Assembly: GCF_900537085.1 (NCBI RefSeq)
Contig: NZ_UNRE01000005.1
Coordinates: 354,542 to 418,541, forward strand
Source: Agarivorans sp. Alg241-V36
GTDB taxonomy: Bacteria; Pseudomonadota; Gammaproteobacteria; Enterobacterales; Celerinatantimonadaceae
Direction of reading: 5' to 3'
DNA: 64,000 nt
A program made the position numbers and the translations under genes. Below, one piece after another: positions 9,574 through 20,900 of this stretch. The notes under the pieces are model-generated. The model worked only from the letters and a program-made list of their open reading frames with translations. It was not told where the DNA came from and made no database searches. Within the stretch, counting starts at the first letter, position 1, and every line of letters begins with the position of its first letter.

Positions 9574-9912
9574 ATGGAAACGATTGAAAAAATCAAACAG
9601 CAAATCGCTGAAAACCCAATTCTACTTTATATGAAAGGCTCGCCTAAATTCCCAAGCTGTGGTTTCTCTGCTCAAACAGTAGAAGCGGTAATGCAGTGCG
9701 GTGAGCGCTTTGCTTATGTAGATATTCTGCAAAATCCAGACATTCGCGCTGAGCTACCAAACTACGCTGATTGGCCAACCTTCCCACAACTATGGGTTGA
9801 AGGTGAATTAGTAGGCGGCTGTGACATTGTAATGGAAATGTTCCGCAGTGGTGAGCTACAACCTTTAATCAAAGAAACTGCAGCTAAGCACCCAGAGCCT
9901 GAAGCAGAGTAA
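9574..9912 (+). CDS. grxD: Monothiol glutaredoxin Grx4
   Basis: A 112-residue class II glutaredoxin that binds a glutathione-ligated [2Fe-2S] cluster and takes part in Fe-S delivery and iron sensing with BolA proteins. The CGFS active site is seen in KFPSCGFSAQ, with the ILLYMKGS strand before it and WPTFPQLWVEGELVGGCDI after it. The frame is open further upstream (to 9493), but ATG at 9574 matches the family N-terminus METIEKIKQQI and has GAGAAG upstream, so I chose it. Confidence 0.95.
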   Translation: METIEKIKQQIAENPILLYMKGSPKFPSCGFSAQTVEAVMQCGERFAYVDILQNPDIRAELPNYADWPTFPQLWVEGELVGGCDIVMEMFRSGELQPLIKETAAKHPEPEAE

Positions 9913-9940
9913 ATTTTTCTTCTATACTAAAGAAAATAAG

Positions 9941-9962
9941 CCGCTCACTAGAGCGGTTTTTT
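9941..9962 (+). terminator. grxD terminator
   Basis: CCGCTC, loop ACTA, GAGCGG, then TTTTTT; ends the grxD transcript. Confidence 0.85.
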
Positions 9963-10073
9963 ATTGGCCCATATCAAGATGGTCAATGTTTTTCTATAAA
10001 AAGCTAAAATCAATGAGACTTTTTGTGATCAAAAGCGTATAGTGCGCATCCTTTAAATAATTGTGGGCCAAAT

Positions 10074-11801
10074 ATGACCGAATCCAGCAGTTCAAGTTTT
10101 GAGCAATTCGCTCTACCTGAAACGATTTTAAACGCTATTTCCGAGATCGGATTTGAGACGCCGTCTCCAATTCAGGAAAAGACCATTCCGTTACTGCTGG
10201 AAGGACATGATGTACTTGGCTTGGCACAAACTGGTACCGGTAAAACGGCCGCGTTTTCTCTTCCTTTAATAGCCAAACTTGATCCAAAGCTTAATGCGCC
10301 GCAAATGTTGGTTCTTGCACCAACTCGCGAACTGGCTAATCAAGTTGCCGATGCAATTAAAGACTTTAGCCGCAATATTCCCGGCTTACGCGTATTGGCT
10401 ATTTACGGTGGTGCCGATTACGGTCAGCAAATTAAAGAACTTCGTCGTGGTCCGCAAATTGTTGTAGGTACGCCTGGTCGTACTATTGATCACTTAGACC
10501 GTGGCAAGTTAAAACTAGACCAGCTTAAAGCGCTAGTATTAGACGAAGCAGATGAAATGCTACGTATGGGCTTTATTGATGATGTTGAGCGCATTATGCG
10601 TGATATGCCAAAAGAGCGCCAAACAGCTTTGTTCTCGGCAACCATGCCACCGGCAATTAAAAACATCACCAAAAACTACATGTCTGAGCCAAAAGAAGTA
10701 AAAATTGCGGCGAAGACTCAAACGGTTTCAAATATCGACCAGTTCTACTGGCATGTTGCAGGTTTAAACAAGATAGAAGCGTTGGCCCGCATTCTAGAAG
10801 TTAACTGCGATAGCGCTTCAATTATTTTCGCTCGTACTAAAACCTCTACTACCGATATTGCAGAGCGTTTAGAAGCGAAAGGCTTTAGTGTTGCAGCCTT
10901 AAACGGCGACATGAACCAAAGCATGCGTGAACGCACTATCACACGCTTAAAATCTGGCAAGTTAGATATCGTGGTTGCAACCGACGTAGCTGCGCGTGGC
11001 TTAGACGTAGAACGTATTGGTTTAGTCGTTAACTTCGACATCCCTTACGACGCCGAAGCTTACGTTCACCGTATTGGACGTACTGGCCGTGCAGGTCGTA
11101 GCGGTAAAGCGGTTATGTTTGTTGGTTACCGTGAGCAACGCTTGTTACGCAATATTGAGCGTGTAACTCGCCACAAAATTGAACAAATGCAGCTACCTAC
11201 TCGTGAAGAAATCGAGAAGAAGCGTGTTTCTAGCTTCCAAGACAAGCTAGCCGCAGCTGTTGAAAACGCCAAGCTTGAAGATTACCAAAGCATCGCGTCT
11301 GAATTGGCCAGCAACCTAGGCATGAGCGAACTTGAACTCGCGACTGCTTTGTTGTTCCAAGCGCAAACCGCGCGCCCGTTCAAACTACCTGCTGATCCAG
11401 AGCCACGCTCTGCGCGCTTTAGCAAAGACAAAGAGCGCGGCCACCGAGGCCAACGCGGCGAGCGCAGTGAACGTGGTGAACGCAACCACCGTGGTCAACG
11501 TGGAGGTGAGCGCGATAGCCGTGGTGAAGGTGGCGCTAAACGCAAACGCCGCACTGCAGACGTAGAAATGAATACCTACCGCGTTGACGCTGGTAAAGAA
11601 CACGGCGTGCAAACCAAACATATTGTTGGTGCTATTGCTAACGAAGCAAACATTAGCAGTGACTACATTGGTAGCGTTAAGTTGTTCGATAGCTACTCAA
11701 CCGTAGAGTTACCGAGTGGTATGCCTGAGAAGACATTTAATCACTTAAAGCGCAGCTTTGTACGCCAACGTGCAATGCGCTTAGAGTTAATTGCCCAATA
11801 G
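10074..11801 (+). CDS. deaD: DEAD-box RNA helicase, DeaD/CsdA type
   Basis: ATP-dependent RNA helicase for ribosome assembly and RNA turnover at low temperature. Motifs: Q-motif (FETPSPIQ), AQTGTGKT (51-58), PTRELA, TPGR, DEAD (157-160), SAT, ARGLDVERI and HRIGRTGRAG. The C-terminal half has an RGE/RGG-like basic repeat (about 455-490) followed by a DbpA-type RNA-binding fold (TADVEMNTYRVDAGKEHGV... to the end), which sets CsdA apart from RhlB or RhlE. 575 residues against about 630 in E. coli, the difference being in the low-complexity linker. The 110 bases between the grxD terminator and the ATG are its leader. Confidence 0.93.
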   Translation: MTESSSSSFEQFALPETILNAISEIGFETPSPIQEKTIPLLLEGHDVLGLAQTGTGKTAAFSLPLIAKLDPKLNAPQMLVLAPTRELANQVADAIKDFSRNIPGLRVLAIYGGADYGQQIKELRRGPQIVVGTPGRTIDHLDRGKLKLDQLKALVLDEADEMLRMGFIDDVERIMRDMPKERQTALFSATMPPAIKNITKNYMSEPKEVKIAAKTQTVSNIDQFYWHVAGLNKIEALARILEVNCDSASIIFARTKTSTTDIAERLEAKGFSVAALNGDMNQSMRERTITRLKSGKLDIVVATDVAARGLDVERIGLVVNFDIPYDAEAYVHRIGRTGRAGRSGKAVMFVGYREQRLLRNIERVTRHKIEQMQLPTREEIEKKRVSSFQDKLAAAVENAKLEDYQSIASELASNLGMSELELATALLFQAQTARPFKLPADPEPRSARFSKDKERGHRGQRGERSERGERNHRGQRGGERDSRGEGGAKRKRRTADVEMNTYRVDAGKEHGVQTKHIVGAIANEANISSDYIGSVKLFDSYSTVELPSGMPEKTFNHLKRSFVRQRAMRLELIAQ

Positions 11802-11820
11802 GCAGTAAACTGATTAAAGA

Positions 11821-11848
11821 AAAGGTGAACTTAGGTTCACCTTTTTTT
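11821..11848 (+). terminator. deaD terminator
   Basis: AAAGGTGAAC, loop TTAG, GTTCACCTTT, then a T-run: a perfect 10-bp stem. Confidence 0.9.
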
Positions 11849-11885
11849 ATATACTCGGCATATTGTTTATTAGAGTTTGGCAATT

Positions 11886-13262
11886 ATGCGGGCTATTGTT
11901 AGATCTTCAATCTTCCTTTCCATCTTCCTTAAATCATTTGTTGCACATGCTATCGTCGAGCCCCCAGGTGCTTTGATTAGTTATGTTAGCCCAGACAGTT
12001 CGCAACACGGCGATATACTGCTAACACCCGCAAGTACCCTAAAAGTTGTCACTGCAACCGCTGCCTTAAAACAGTTAGGTAAAGACTATCGCTATACCAC
12101 CTCGCTCAGTGTTAAACCCAGTGAACAAGGAATGCATATTCGCTTGCATATGCGTGGTGACCCAAGCTTTACTAGCCAAGACTTAGTTGCGCTATTGAAC
12201 CAAGCTAAAACGCAATTGGGCAGCAAAGTAGCTTCTGTTCAAGTTGATGATGGCGAGTTTACTGGCCATAGCCGAAGCCAAGGACAGGTGTGGAATGACA
12301 TCGGTATTTGTTTTGCCGCACCAGCCAGCTCCCTAAACATCGACAACAATTGTGTTAACGGAAATTTAAAGCCGGGCAAAGCAGGGCAGTTAAGTCGCTT
12401 ACATGTGAGCGATTCAGGCTTAATCAATATCGATAATCAAATAGTTACCGTGAGTCCAAACCACCCTAGTTGCGAACAAAATTTGGTGGTGGGGGAGCAT
12501 AACCAGTATTCACTAGAAGGATGTATAAAAGCTGACCGCTCTATGATGCCGCTACGTTTTTCGATTAATGATGAACATCGTTATTTTAGTACTAAACTAA
12601 AGCGCGGTTTGGCAAGAGCAGGCTTAAGCTATAAAGGCAGCATTGCTTACCAACAACAGCTCAGCTTATACCCAGAGCGTTTTAGCCACCAATCTGCTCC
12701 TTTGTTGGACTTGTTAGAGTATATGCTGGTTGAGTCTGACAATTTAACTGCCGACAGCATTTTTAAAACCTTGGCCAGAGAGCAGCAACGTGCAGGGACT
12801 TTTCAGCAAGCCAGCGAAATAGTAGTAGAGCAACTAAACGATATGGGCTTAGATCTCAATCGCGCTCAAATCCGCGATGGCTCGGGTTTATCTAGAGAAA
12901 ACCTGATTAGCGCAAACCTGTTGTATCAGATTATGCAGCTATGGCAATCAGATCCACAGTTAAAAGCGCTGGTTGAGCGGCTGCCACTTGCTGGAGAAAC
13001 TGGCACCTTAAAGTATCGTCGTAGTGTTACTAGAGCGCCTTTAAAAAAGCAGATTAGAGCAAAAAGTGGTTATGTAAACGGGGTTATAAACTTAGTCGGC
13101 TTTATCAAAAAAGGTGGGCAGTTAAGGCCATTTGTTCTTATGGCTAATGGTGTTTCTTTGAACGAAGCCGAAGCAACAGCAGTAAGGAAAAGACAAACCT
13201 TGCATCCCGTACTACGCTATGAAAAAGAATGGTTAGAGCAACAATGGCAAATGCTTAATTGA
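11886..13262 (+). CDS. dacB: D-alanyl-D-alanine carboxypeptidase/endopeptidase, PBP4 family
   Basis: Periplasmic class C low-molecular-mass penicillin-binding protein that trims and cleaves peptidoglycan crosslinks. From ATG 11886 (458 residues) there is a signal peptide (MRAIVRSSIFLSIFLKSFVAHA). The serine hydrolase motifs follow: SxxK as STLK at 50-53, SDN in VESDNLTAD, and KSG in IRAKSGYVNG (KTG box with Ser). The long insert between SxxK and SxN is the PBP4 hallmark. A TTG three codons earlier (11877) is an alternative start; neither has a strong Shine-Dalgarno sequence. It probably uses its own promoter in the short gap after the deaD terminator. Confidence 0.9.
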   Translation: MRAIVRSSIFLSIFLKSFVAHAIVEPPGALISYVSPDSSQHGDILLTPASTLKVVTATAALKQLGKDYRYTTSLSVKPSEQGMHIRLHMRGDPSFTSQDLVALLNQAKTQLGSKVASVQVDDGEFTGHSRSQGQVWNDIGICFAAPASSLNIDNNCVNGNLKPGKAGQLSRLHVSDSGLINIDNQIVTVSPNHPSCEQNLVVGEHNQYSLEGCIKADRSMMPLRFSINDEHRYFSTKLKRGLARAGLSYKGSIAYQQQLSLYPERFSHQSAPLLDLLEYMLVESDNLTADSIFKTLAREQQRAGTFQQASEIVVEQLNDMGLDLNRAQIRDGSGLSRENLISANLLYQIMQLWQSDPQLKALVERLPLAGETGTLKYRRSVTRAPLKKQIRAKSGYVNGVINLVGFIKKGGQLRPFVLMANGVSLNEAEATAVRKRQTLHPVLRYEKEWLEQQWQMLN

Positions 13263-13460
13263 TATTTCATGCAATAGTTAAGAATGGCTATTCAGTGTTT
13301 AACACCTACTGTTGAGCTATTTGTAGATTGCTTGTGCCGATTGACCGCATAATTTCAGCATAAAGATTCATTTTGGCTGTAAATCTCCTTTTGTTTATGC
13401 TTATATTGGCGGCCTAAAATCATGGACGCACTTAGCAAACACAATATAAAAGAGAAAATC

Positions 13461-14840
13461 ATGAGTAATAACACTTCAGTGAGCAATCGCTGGTCAAGTA
13501 ACTTTGCTTACATTTTGGCTGCCACCGGCGCCGCAGTAGGCTTGGGTAACATCTGGAAATTCCCGTATATTATGGGCGAGAACGGCGGCGGTGCCTTTGT
13601 TCTTGTTTATCTTCTTTGTATTCTATTCATTGGTATTCCAGTGATGATGGCTGAAGTTTACTTAGGTAAACAAGGTCGCTCGACTCCTGCCAACGCAGTT
13701 GCAAAAGTTGCTTTAGAAAATGGCCGTTCGAAGAACTGGGCATTTATTGGTGGCATGGGCGTATTAGCTGGCTTTTTGGTTTTAAGCTTTTACATTGTTA
13801 TTGCCGGTTGGGCAGTTGCGTATATATTCAAATCAGCTGGTGGTGATATTACTGCCGCAGCGGGTGACGCAAAGCAAATCGGCGCTTTATTTGGCGACTT
13901 GACTTCAGATCCTAAGCAGCTGGTACTATGGGCGACTTTAGTTATTGTAGGCACTGTGGTTGTTTTGGCCAAGGGTGTCACCAAAGGCCTGGAGCGCATT
14001 GTTACTTTACTAATGCCTGCCTTATTTGTATTGCTGACTATCATCATGATTTACGCAGCAGTAACCGGTGATTTTGCTGCTGCAGTAAGCTTTATGTTCA
14101 GCCCTGATTTCTCGAAGTTAACCATTAACGGCGTGCTTATGGCGCTGGGTCATGCTTTCTTCACCTTGAGTTTATCATCAGGCATTATGATGGTTTACGG
14201 CGCTTACCTTCCAGAAGGCGCTTCTATCGCTAAAACCTCTATTTACATCGCAATTGCAGATACTGTTGTAGCCTTAATGGCCGGTTTAGCAATTTACCCA
14301 ATTGTATTTGCTAACGGTATTGAGCCAAGCGCTGGTCCAGGTTTGCTGTTTGTATCGCTGCCAATTGCCTTTGGTACTATGCCACTAGGTGGCGTGATAT
14401 CTACAGTATTCTTTGTGATGGTAACCGTTGCCGCCTTTACTTCAGCTTTAGCTTTGCTTGAGTCAACTTCAGCTTACTTGGTTGAGCGTAAAGGTTTCCG
14501 CCGTAACGTTGCTGCAATTGTTTCTGGTAGTGCGGTTTGGTTATTAAGCCTAGGTACTATTGGCTCATTTGCTGGTTGGGAATTCCTCCAGTTTGAAGAA
14601 AGCCCAATGGGTAAAAACTTCTTTGAAGTTCTAGATTACATTACTGCTAACATTCTATTGCCCTTGGGCGGATTGTTTATTGCTGTATTTGTAGGTTGGA
14701 TTGTTCAATCAGATAAAGTTAAGCAGGGCATGGGCTTAGAAAGCCAAGCATTTGAGATGTTCTCGAAGAGTGTTCGCTTTATTTCTCCAATTGCCATTGC
14801 GGTAGTTTTCTTAAACGCTATTGGTTTAATATCGCTTTAA
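13461..14840 (+). CDS. Sodium-dependent transporter, NSS (SNF) family
   Basis: Inner-membrane LeuT-fold symporter coupling sodium influx to uptake of an amino acid or amine. 459 residues with 11-12 hydrophobic helices. The TM1 signature AATGAAVGLGNIWKFPY contains the unwound sodium/substrate site, and NGGGAFVLVYL follows in TM2. The substrate cannot be read from sequence. The frame opens at 13422, but ATG 13461 has AAGAGAAAATC just before it and starts at the usual place (MSNNTSVSNRWSS), so I prefer it. It stands alone, with a strong terminator downstream. Confidence 0.92.
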   Translation: MSNNTSVSNRWSSNFAYILAATGAAVGLGNIWKFPYIMGENGGGAFVLVYLLCILFIGIPVMMAEVYLGKQGRSTPANAVAKVALENGRSKNWAFIGGMGVLAGFLVLSFYIVIAGWAVAYIFKSAGGDITAAAGDAKQIGALFGDLTSDPKQLVLWATLVIVGTVVVLAKGVTKGLERIVTLLMPALFVLLTIIMIYAAVTGDFAAAVSFMFSPDFSKLTINGVLMALGHAFFTLSLSSGIMMVYGAYLPEGASIAKTSIYIAIADTVVALMAGLAIYPIVFANGIEPSAGPGLLFVSLPIAFGTMPLGGVISTVFFVMVTVAAFTSALALLESTSAYLVERKGFRRNVAAIVSGSAVWLLSLGTIGSFAGWEFLQFEESPMGKNFFEVLDYITANILLPLGGLFIAVFVGWIVQSDKVKQGMGLESQAFEMFSKSVRFISPIAIAVVFLNAIGLISL

Positions 14841-14853
14841 AACCAATGCGTAT

Positions 14854-14880
14854 AAAAAGCCGGCTGATGCCGGCTTTTTT
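14854..14880 (+). terminator. Terminator after the NSS transporter gene
   Basis: AAAAGCCGGC, loop TGAT, GCCGGCTTTTTT; symmetrical enough to act in both directions. Confidence 0.88.
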
Positions 14881-14980
14881 GTTTTTAAAGCAGCCACAAA
14901 GCGTTAGCTGCTGATACTAATATCTTTTACAATACAGAACTGCTTATACGTTTTGTTCGTTTCTCAAATAAGGAAGTGTC

Positions 14981-17605
14981 ATGGCCGACTCATCAGCTCA
15001 ACCCATCGCCAAGTATCGTTCAGATTATCAAGCGCCAGATTACACCATTGAAAATGTTTCCCTAGAGTTTGATTTAGATGCCACGGCTACCAAGGTGGTG
15101 GCGGTATCTACGGTTGTTAGACAGGCTAATGAGAGTGCCGACTTAATACTTGATGGCGAAAAACTAGAGTTGCTGAGCATTTCGGTAAACCAACAGGCTC
15201 ACCAAGCTTATCAACTTAGCGATGGCCAGTTGGTCATTAGTGATTTACCAGAACGCTTTGAGTTAAAGATTGAGACCCAACTTAACCCTAAAGAAAATAA
15301 AGCCTTCGAAGGCCTGTATCAGTCAGGGGAGGCGTTTTGTACTCAGTGCGAAGCTGAAGGCTTTCGCCGCATTACCTACTTCTTAGACAGACCCGATGTG
15401 CTGGCCACATACACCACCAAGATTATTGCCGATAAAGCCCAATATCCGTTTTTACTGTCGAATGGTAACAAAGTAGATCAAGGTGACCTAGCAAACGGAA
15501 AACACTGGGTAAGCTGGCAGGACCCTTTCCCAAAACCGAGTTATTTATTTGCTTTAGTGGCCGGAGATTTTGACTTATTAGAAGACAACTTTGTTACTAA
15601 AACCGGTAGAACCATTGCCCTAGAATTGTTTGTAGATAAAGGCAATTTGGATCGCACAGAACATGCCATGGCTTCATTAAAAGAAGCCATGCGCTGGGAT
15701 GAACAACGCTTTGGTTTAGAGTACGACCTCGATATTTATATGATTGTTGCCGTTGATTTCTTCAACATGGGAGCGATGGAAAACAAAGGCTTAAATGTAT
15801 TTAACTCTAAATATGTATTAGCTAATAAACAAAGTGCTACCGACAATGATTTCCTAGGCATTGAAGCGGTAATTGGTCATGAATATTTCCATAACTGGAC
15901 CGGCAATCGCATCACCTGTCGTGATTGGTTCCAGTTGTCGCTCAAAGAGGGCTTAACGGTTTTCCGTGATCAAGAATTTAGCTCTGATCTCGGCTCTCGG
16001 GCTGTTAACCGAATTAAAAACGTTCGCTTGTTACGCAGTCATCAGTTTGCAGAAGATGCAGGCCCAATGGCGCATCCTATTCGCCCAGATAAAGTTATTG
16101 AGATGAATAACTTTTATACCTTAACGGTGTATGAGAAAGGCGCGGAAGTGATTCGGATGTTGCATACCTTGCTAGGCGAGCAGAGCTTTCAAGCGGGCAT
16201 GAAAACCTACGTGGAGCGCCACGATGGGCAAGCAGCCACTTGCGATGATTTTGTGAATGCGATGCAAGATGCCAGCGGTAAAGACTTAAGCTTATTTAAA
16301 CGTTGGTATAGCCAGTCAGGTACTCCGGTACTTAAGGTGCAAACTCACTACGACCAAAATAAACAACAATTTTCGTTAACTATGGTGCAGCATACACCGG
16401 CTACTGCTGAGCAAGAAGATAAGCAAGCGTTGCATATTCCTGTTTCTGTTGAATTGTTAGCTAGTGATGGCAGCAGTTTAGCCTTACAGATTAAGGGAGA
16501 GTCTGTCTCGTCGGTACTGGAGCTAACTGAATCCGAGCAAACTTGGCTGTTTGAAGGTATTGGTGAACAACCTACTTTGGTGATGCTACAAGAGTTCTCT
16601 GCGCCAGTGAAATTAGAGATGGACTATAGCTCAGAGCAGTTGCTACTAATTATCAATAATGCCAGCAACACCTTTGCGCGTTGGGATGGTATGCAAAAGC
16701 TTGTGAGCATTTGGATGAAACAAGCTGTCGCGCAAGTTCAAGCGGGTAACAATCTGCAATTGGAAGAGGCGATAGTTAATACCTTTAAGCTGCTATTAGA
16801 AGATAGCGCCATTGATAAGGGCCTATTGGCTGAGTTACTTACCATTAGTAGTGAGAATGAAATTGCCGATGGTTTTGCCCATGTAGATATTGATGCGATT
16901 GCTCAAGCTCGAGACTTCTTCATTCGAAGCCTAGCACTCGCATTGCCTGAGCAATTTGCTGCCTTAGAGCAGGCTTGCGCAAAAGCTGATAAACAAAGCT
17001 TGGCACACGATGACATTAATCTACGTTCGCTACGTGCAGCGTGTTTGCAGTATGTGGCTCATAGCCAGCCAGAGTTGGTTGCAGCAGCCTATTTTGATAG
17101 CCCAACCATGACTAATAAACTGGCTGCAATGTCGGCGGCTAACAATGCCGATATCGAACAGCGAGCGGCAATGTTTAGAGACTACGAGCAAAATTGGCAA
17201 CACGATGGTTTAGTGATGGATAAGTGGTTTGCCTTAGAGGCTAGTTATGCCAAAGAGGGCAGTTTAGCAAGAGTACAAGCCTTAGCTGAGCACCCAAGTT
17301 TTAGTATGGAAAACCCTAACCGAGTTCGCTCTTTGGTTGGCAGTTTTGCCAATAACAATGCCCGTCATTTCCATGCAAAAGATGGTTCGGGTTACCGTTA
17401 CTTAGGCGAGATTTTGCGGGTATTGAATACCCAAAATCCACAGGTAGCATCACGTTTGATTACCCCATTGATTCAAACCGTGAAACTTGATGCCGAGCGT
17501 AAAGCGCTTATTATTGAGCAATTACAAGCTTTAGCTGAGCTTGAGGACTTAAGTAAAGATCTATTTGAGAAGGTAACTAACGGCTTGCAACAACTTCAGG
17601 CCTAG
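14981..17605 (+). CDS. pepN: Aminopeptidase N
   Basis: M1-family zinc aminopeptidase (874 residues, as in E. coli PepN) that removes N-terminal residues from peptides in the cytosol. The GAMEN exopeptidase motif is at 264-268, and zinc site HEYFH at 300-304 with the third ligand Glu323 in LKEGLTVFRD. The C-terminal helical domain is complete. AAGGAAGTGTC precedes the ATG. A DUF2835 gene follows 13 bases later, so the two are likely cotranscribed. Confidence 0.97.
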   Translation: MADSSAQPIAKYRSDYQAPDYTIENVSLEFDLDATATKVVAVSTVVRQANESADLILDGEKLELLSISVNQQAHQAYQLSDGQLVISDLPERFELKIETQLNPKENKAFEGLYQSGEAFCTQCEAEGFRRITYFLDRPDVLATYTTKIIADKAQYPFLLSNGNKVDQGDLANGKHWVSWQDPFPKPSYLFALVAGDFDLLEDNFVTKTGRTIALELFVDKGNLDRTEHAMASLKEAMRWDEQRFGLEYDLDIYMIVAVDFFNMGAMENKGLNVFNSKYVLANKQSATDNDFLGIEAVIGHEYFHNWTGNRITCRDWFQLSLKEGLTVFRDQEFSSDLGSRAVNRIKNVRLLRSHQFAEDAGPMAHPIRPDKVIEMNNFYTLTVYEKGAEVIRMLHTLLGEQSFQAGMKTYVERHDGQAATCDDFVNAMQDASGKDLSLFKRWYSQSGTPVLKVQTHYDQNKQQFSLTMVQHTPATAEQEDKQALHIPVSVELLASDGSSLALQIKGESVSSVLELTESEQTWLFEGIGEQPTLVMLQEFSAPVKLEMDYSSEQLLLIINNASNTFARWDGMQKLVSIWMKQAVAQVQAGNNLQLEEAIVNTFKLLLEDSAIDKGLLAELLTISSENEIADGFAHVDIDAIAQARDFFIRSLALALPEQFAALEQACAKADKQSLAHDDINLRSLRAACLQYVAHSQPELVAAAYFDSPTMTNKLAAMSAANNADIEQRAAMFRDYEQNWQHDGLVMDKWFALEASYAKEGSLARVQALAEHPSFSMENPNRVRSLVGSFANNNARHFHAKDGSGYRYLGEILRVLNTQNPQVASRLITPLIQTVKLDAERKALIIEQLQALAELEDLSKDLFEKVTNGLQQLQA

Positions 17606-17618
17606 GCACAGTTAAGCA

Positions 17619-17837
17619 ATGAAGCAGTACTTTTTTAACATCCATATTTCTTATCAAGAGTTTGAGCGGGTTTATCGAGGTACGGCCCGCTCAATTATTG
17701 CTACCGACAGTAATGGCATGCGCATTCAGATCCCTGCTTTGCGCTTTTTGCCTTTTTTAGACCGCAGTGGAATAAATGGTCGTTTTGTCCTGTCTACTGA
17801 TAGCAATAATAAATTCCTATCACTTCAAAAAGTCTAG
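17619..17837 (+). CDS. DUF2835 family protein
   Basis: A 72-residue protein of unknown function (MKQYFFNIHISYQEFERVYRG at the start, LPFLDRSGINGRF in the middle). The family is short and beta-rich and typical of Vibrio/Shewanella/Alteromonas relatives, where it lies between pepN and the large glutamate dehydrogenase, as here. No catalytic motif, signal peptide or membrane segment is visible. Confidence 0.8.
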   Translation: MKQYFFNIHISYQEFERVYRGTARSIIATDSNGMRIQIPALRFLPFLDRSGINGRFVLSTDSNNKFLSLQKV

Positions 17838-17996
17838 TTATCTATGTTGTAAATATGTAAAAACATGGTTTAATTGTTTGCAAGGTGAAAGTGGTTGTTT
17901 TGTCGATTATTTTGTAAAGCCAACTACACTGAAATAAACAATAAGCCATTGTTTTAAACAATAATAATATTACTCTACTAGGATAAGGAATGCGTT

Positions 17997-20900
17997 ATGA
18001 CAAGAGCGCAGCAACATGCCTCCGTACTGCTTAAAAAAGTCTATCAAATTGTAAATCAAAAGCTGGATAAAACGGCTGCTCCTTTGGCCGAAGAATTTCT
18101 CTCTCGACTGTTTTCTGGCATGGGCAGTGACGATTTAGCAAACCGTAGTGACAGCGATTTATATGGAGTAGGAGTGGGGCTTTGGAATGCCCTAAACCAT
18201 ACTGCCACCTGCGAACGCCACATAAAAGTTTATAATCCTGAGCTTAGCCGACATGGTTGGCAATCTAGCCACACTATTATTGAAATAGTGGTTCCAGATT
18301 CTCCTTTCTTGGTTGATTCTACCCGCATGGCCCTGGGGCGTAGCGGCATTAATACCCACTTGCTAATGCATCAGCCAATGCGCCTAGAGCGAGATAGCAA
18401 CAATAAGATTACTGCGGTTCAAGACGTAGAACATGCTCAGCTAGGCAACCAAACTGTATTCATGATTGAGATTGATCGCCAAAGTGATGAAAAGGCTTTG
18501 CGTCGTCTTAATAAAGAACTAAACACCGTTCTAGATGAAGTTAACGTTGTAGTGAATGACTGGCAACCAATGCTAGAGAAGCTTAAATCGGTAGCTGAAG
18601 AACTGGCGATTAGCGAAGGTGTAAAAGATGACCAGTGTGTAGCGCAAAGTACTGCATTTTTGTCTTGGATGTCTGACAACAATTTTACCCTGATGGGTTA
18701 CCGACATTATTCGCTTAAACAGCTAAAAGGCGACTTACAGCTAATACCGGATGAAACTGGCAGCTTGGGTCTGTATCGCGAATATGTCACCAGTCAGGTA
18801 GTATCTTTATCTAGTTATACCTCAGCCGGTAGAGACTTAGCCACTAACAATGTTCCACTGGTACTTAATAAGAGTAATCACAAATCGCGAGTGCATCGTC
18901 CAGCTTATATTGACCATGTTGGCGTTAAGATTTTTGATAACAAAGGCAAGGTAATTGGTGAGCATCGCTTTATAGGTTTGTATGCCTCATCTATCTATAA
19001 CCGCAGCGCCTTAGAGATCCCATTAATCAACCAAAAATTGGCGAAGATAATGGTTAACTCAGACTTACCCGCAGGCTCTCACGCTTATAAGTCTTTGTTA
19101 AACATAATGGAAACCTATCCGCGCGATGAGCTTATTCAAGCTACCGAAGACGAGTTATTACATATCGGTTTGGGTGTAGAGCAAATTCAAGAACGCGATT
19201 TAGTGAAGCTATTTGTGCGTAAAGACATTTATGGGCGTTTTTATTCCTGCTTGGTCTATACCACTAAAGAGCGTTACAACACTGCGCTAAGGATCCATAG
19301 TCAGCAAATACTTAAAGACCACTTCAAATCGAAAGAAGAGGTTGAGTTTTCCACCTATTTCACTGAAGGACAAATGGCGCGCACTCATTACTTAGTGCGG
19401 GTAGAGAACAACGATCAGGAGTTTGATTTGAGCGACTTACAAACCAATCTTATTGAAGCCGCAAGAACTTGGGAAGATCGCTTAGTTGATTCATTGATTT
19501 CGAATTTTGGTGAAGAACGCGCTATTCAACTTAGCAATAAGTATCAAACGGCTTTTCCTCGCTCCTATAAAGAGAATGTACTACCAGGCTCCGCAGTGGC
19601 CGACATTATACAGTTTGAAGATTTAGGCGATGAAAATCAGCTTGGTATGTTGTTCTATCGACCACAAGAAGAAAACATCAATAGCAACCATGTGCGGTTA
19701 AAGCTGTTTCACTTAAACGAGCCGTTGCATCTGTCTGACATACTACCGATGTTGGAAAACATGGGCTTAAGGGTAATTGGCGAAACGCCTTATCGCTTAA
19801 CCACTAGTGACGGAAAAGTATATTGGTTGCTTGATTTTGCCATGACCTTTGTTGCATCCACTGACTTAGATATTGAAAAGAACCGGGATAACTTCCAGCA
19901 AGCTTTGGCGCAAATTTGGTCTGGCGATTTGGAAGACGACGGCTTTAACCGCTTGGTATTAGCGGCTCAAGCTTCGGGCAGAGATGTTGCACTGCTGCGT
20001 GCTTACGCAAAATATATGCGCCAAATTGGCAGTAACTTTAGTCAAAGCTACATTGAAGAAACCTTTGCCAGTTACCCCGACATATCGGTGCTGCTATTAG
20101 AGCTGTTCCGACGTCGCTTTAACCCAAGCCTTAAACGCTCGGATAAAACTGAAGAAAAAATTGAAGCTAAGTTAATTTCTTTGTTAGACGCAGTAGAAAA
20201 CCTCGATGACGATAGAATTATTCGTCGCTACTTAGAAATGATTAAGGCCACCTTACGCACTAACTTTTATCAGCTAAACCAAGATAAGCAGGTAAAAGAT
20301 TATATCTCCTTCAAAATGAATCCGAGCGCAATATCAGAGATGCCTCAACCGGTTCCTATGTTTGAGATTTTTGTCTATTCACCACGAGTAGAAGGGGTGC
20401 ACCTGCGTGGTGGTAAAGTGGCGCGTGGTGGTTTGCGTTGGTCCGATCGCCGTGAAGACTTTAGAACCGAAGTGCTTGGCTTGGTAAAAGCCCAGCAAGT
20501 TAAAAATACTGTGATCGTGCCAGTAGGCGCAAAAGGTGGTTTTGTATGTAAACGCCTGCCAAGCCCAAGTGATAGAGATGCCTGGCTAACAGAAGGCAAA
20601 GAGTGCTATCGCACCTTTATTCGCGGCTTACTGGACATTACCGATAACAACGTTAAAGGTGAGGTTGTGCCGCCTACCCAGGTGGTGCGTCGCGATGAAG
20701 ACGACCCTTATTTGGTCGTCGCTGCCGATAAAGGCACGGCAACTTTCTCCGATATCGCTAACAAGTTGAGCGAAGAGTATCAATTTTGGATGGGCGATGC
20801 CTTTGCCTCTGGAGGCAGCAATGGTTATGACCACAAAGGAATGGGCATTACCGCGCGTGGTGCATGGGAGTCGGTTAAGCGGCACTTCCGCGAAATCGGT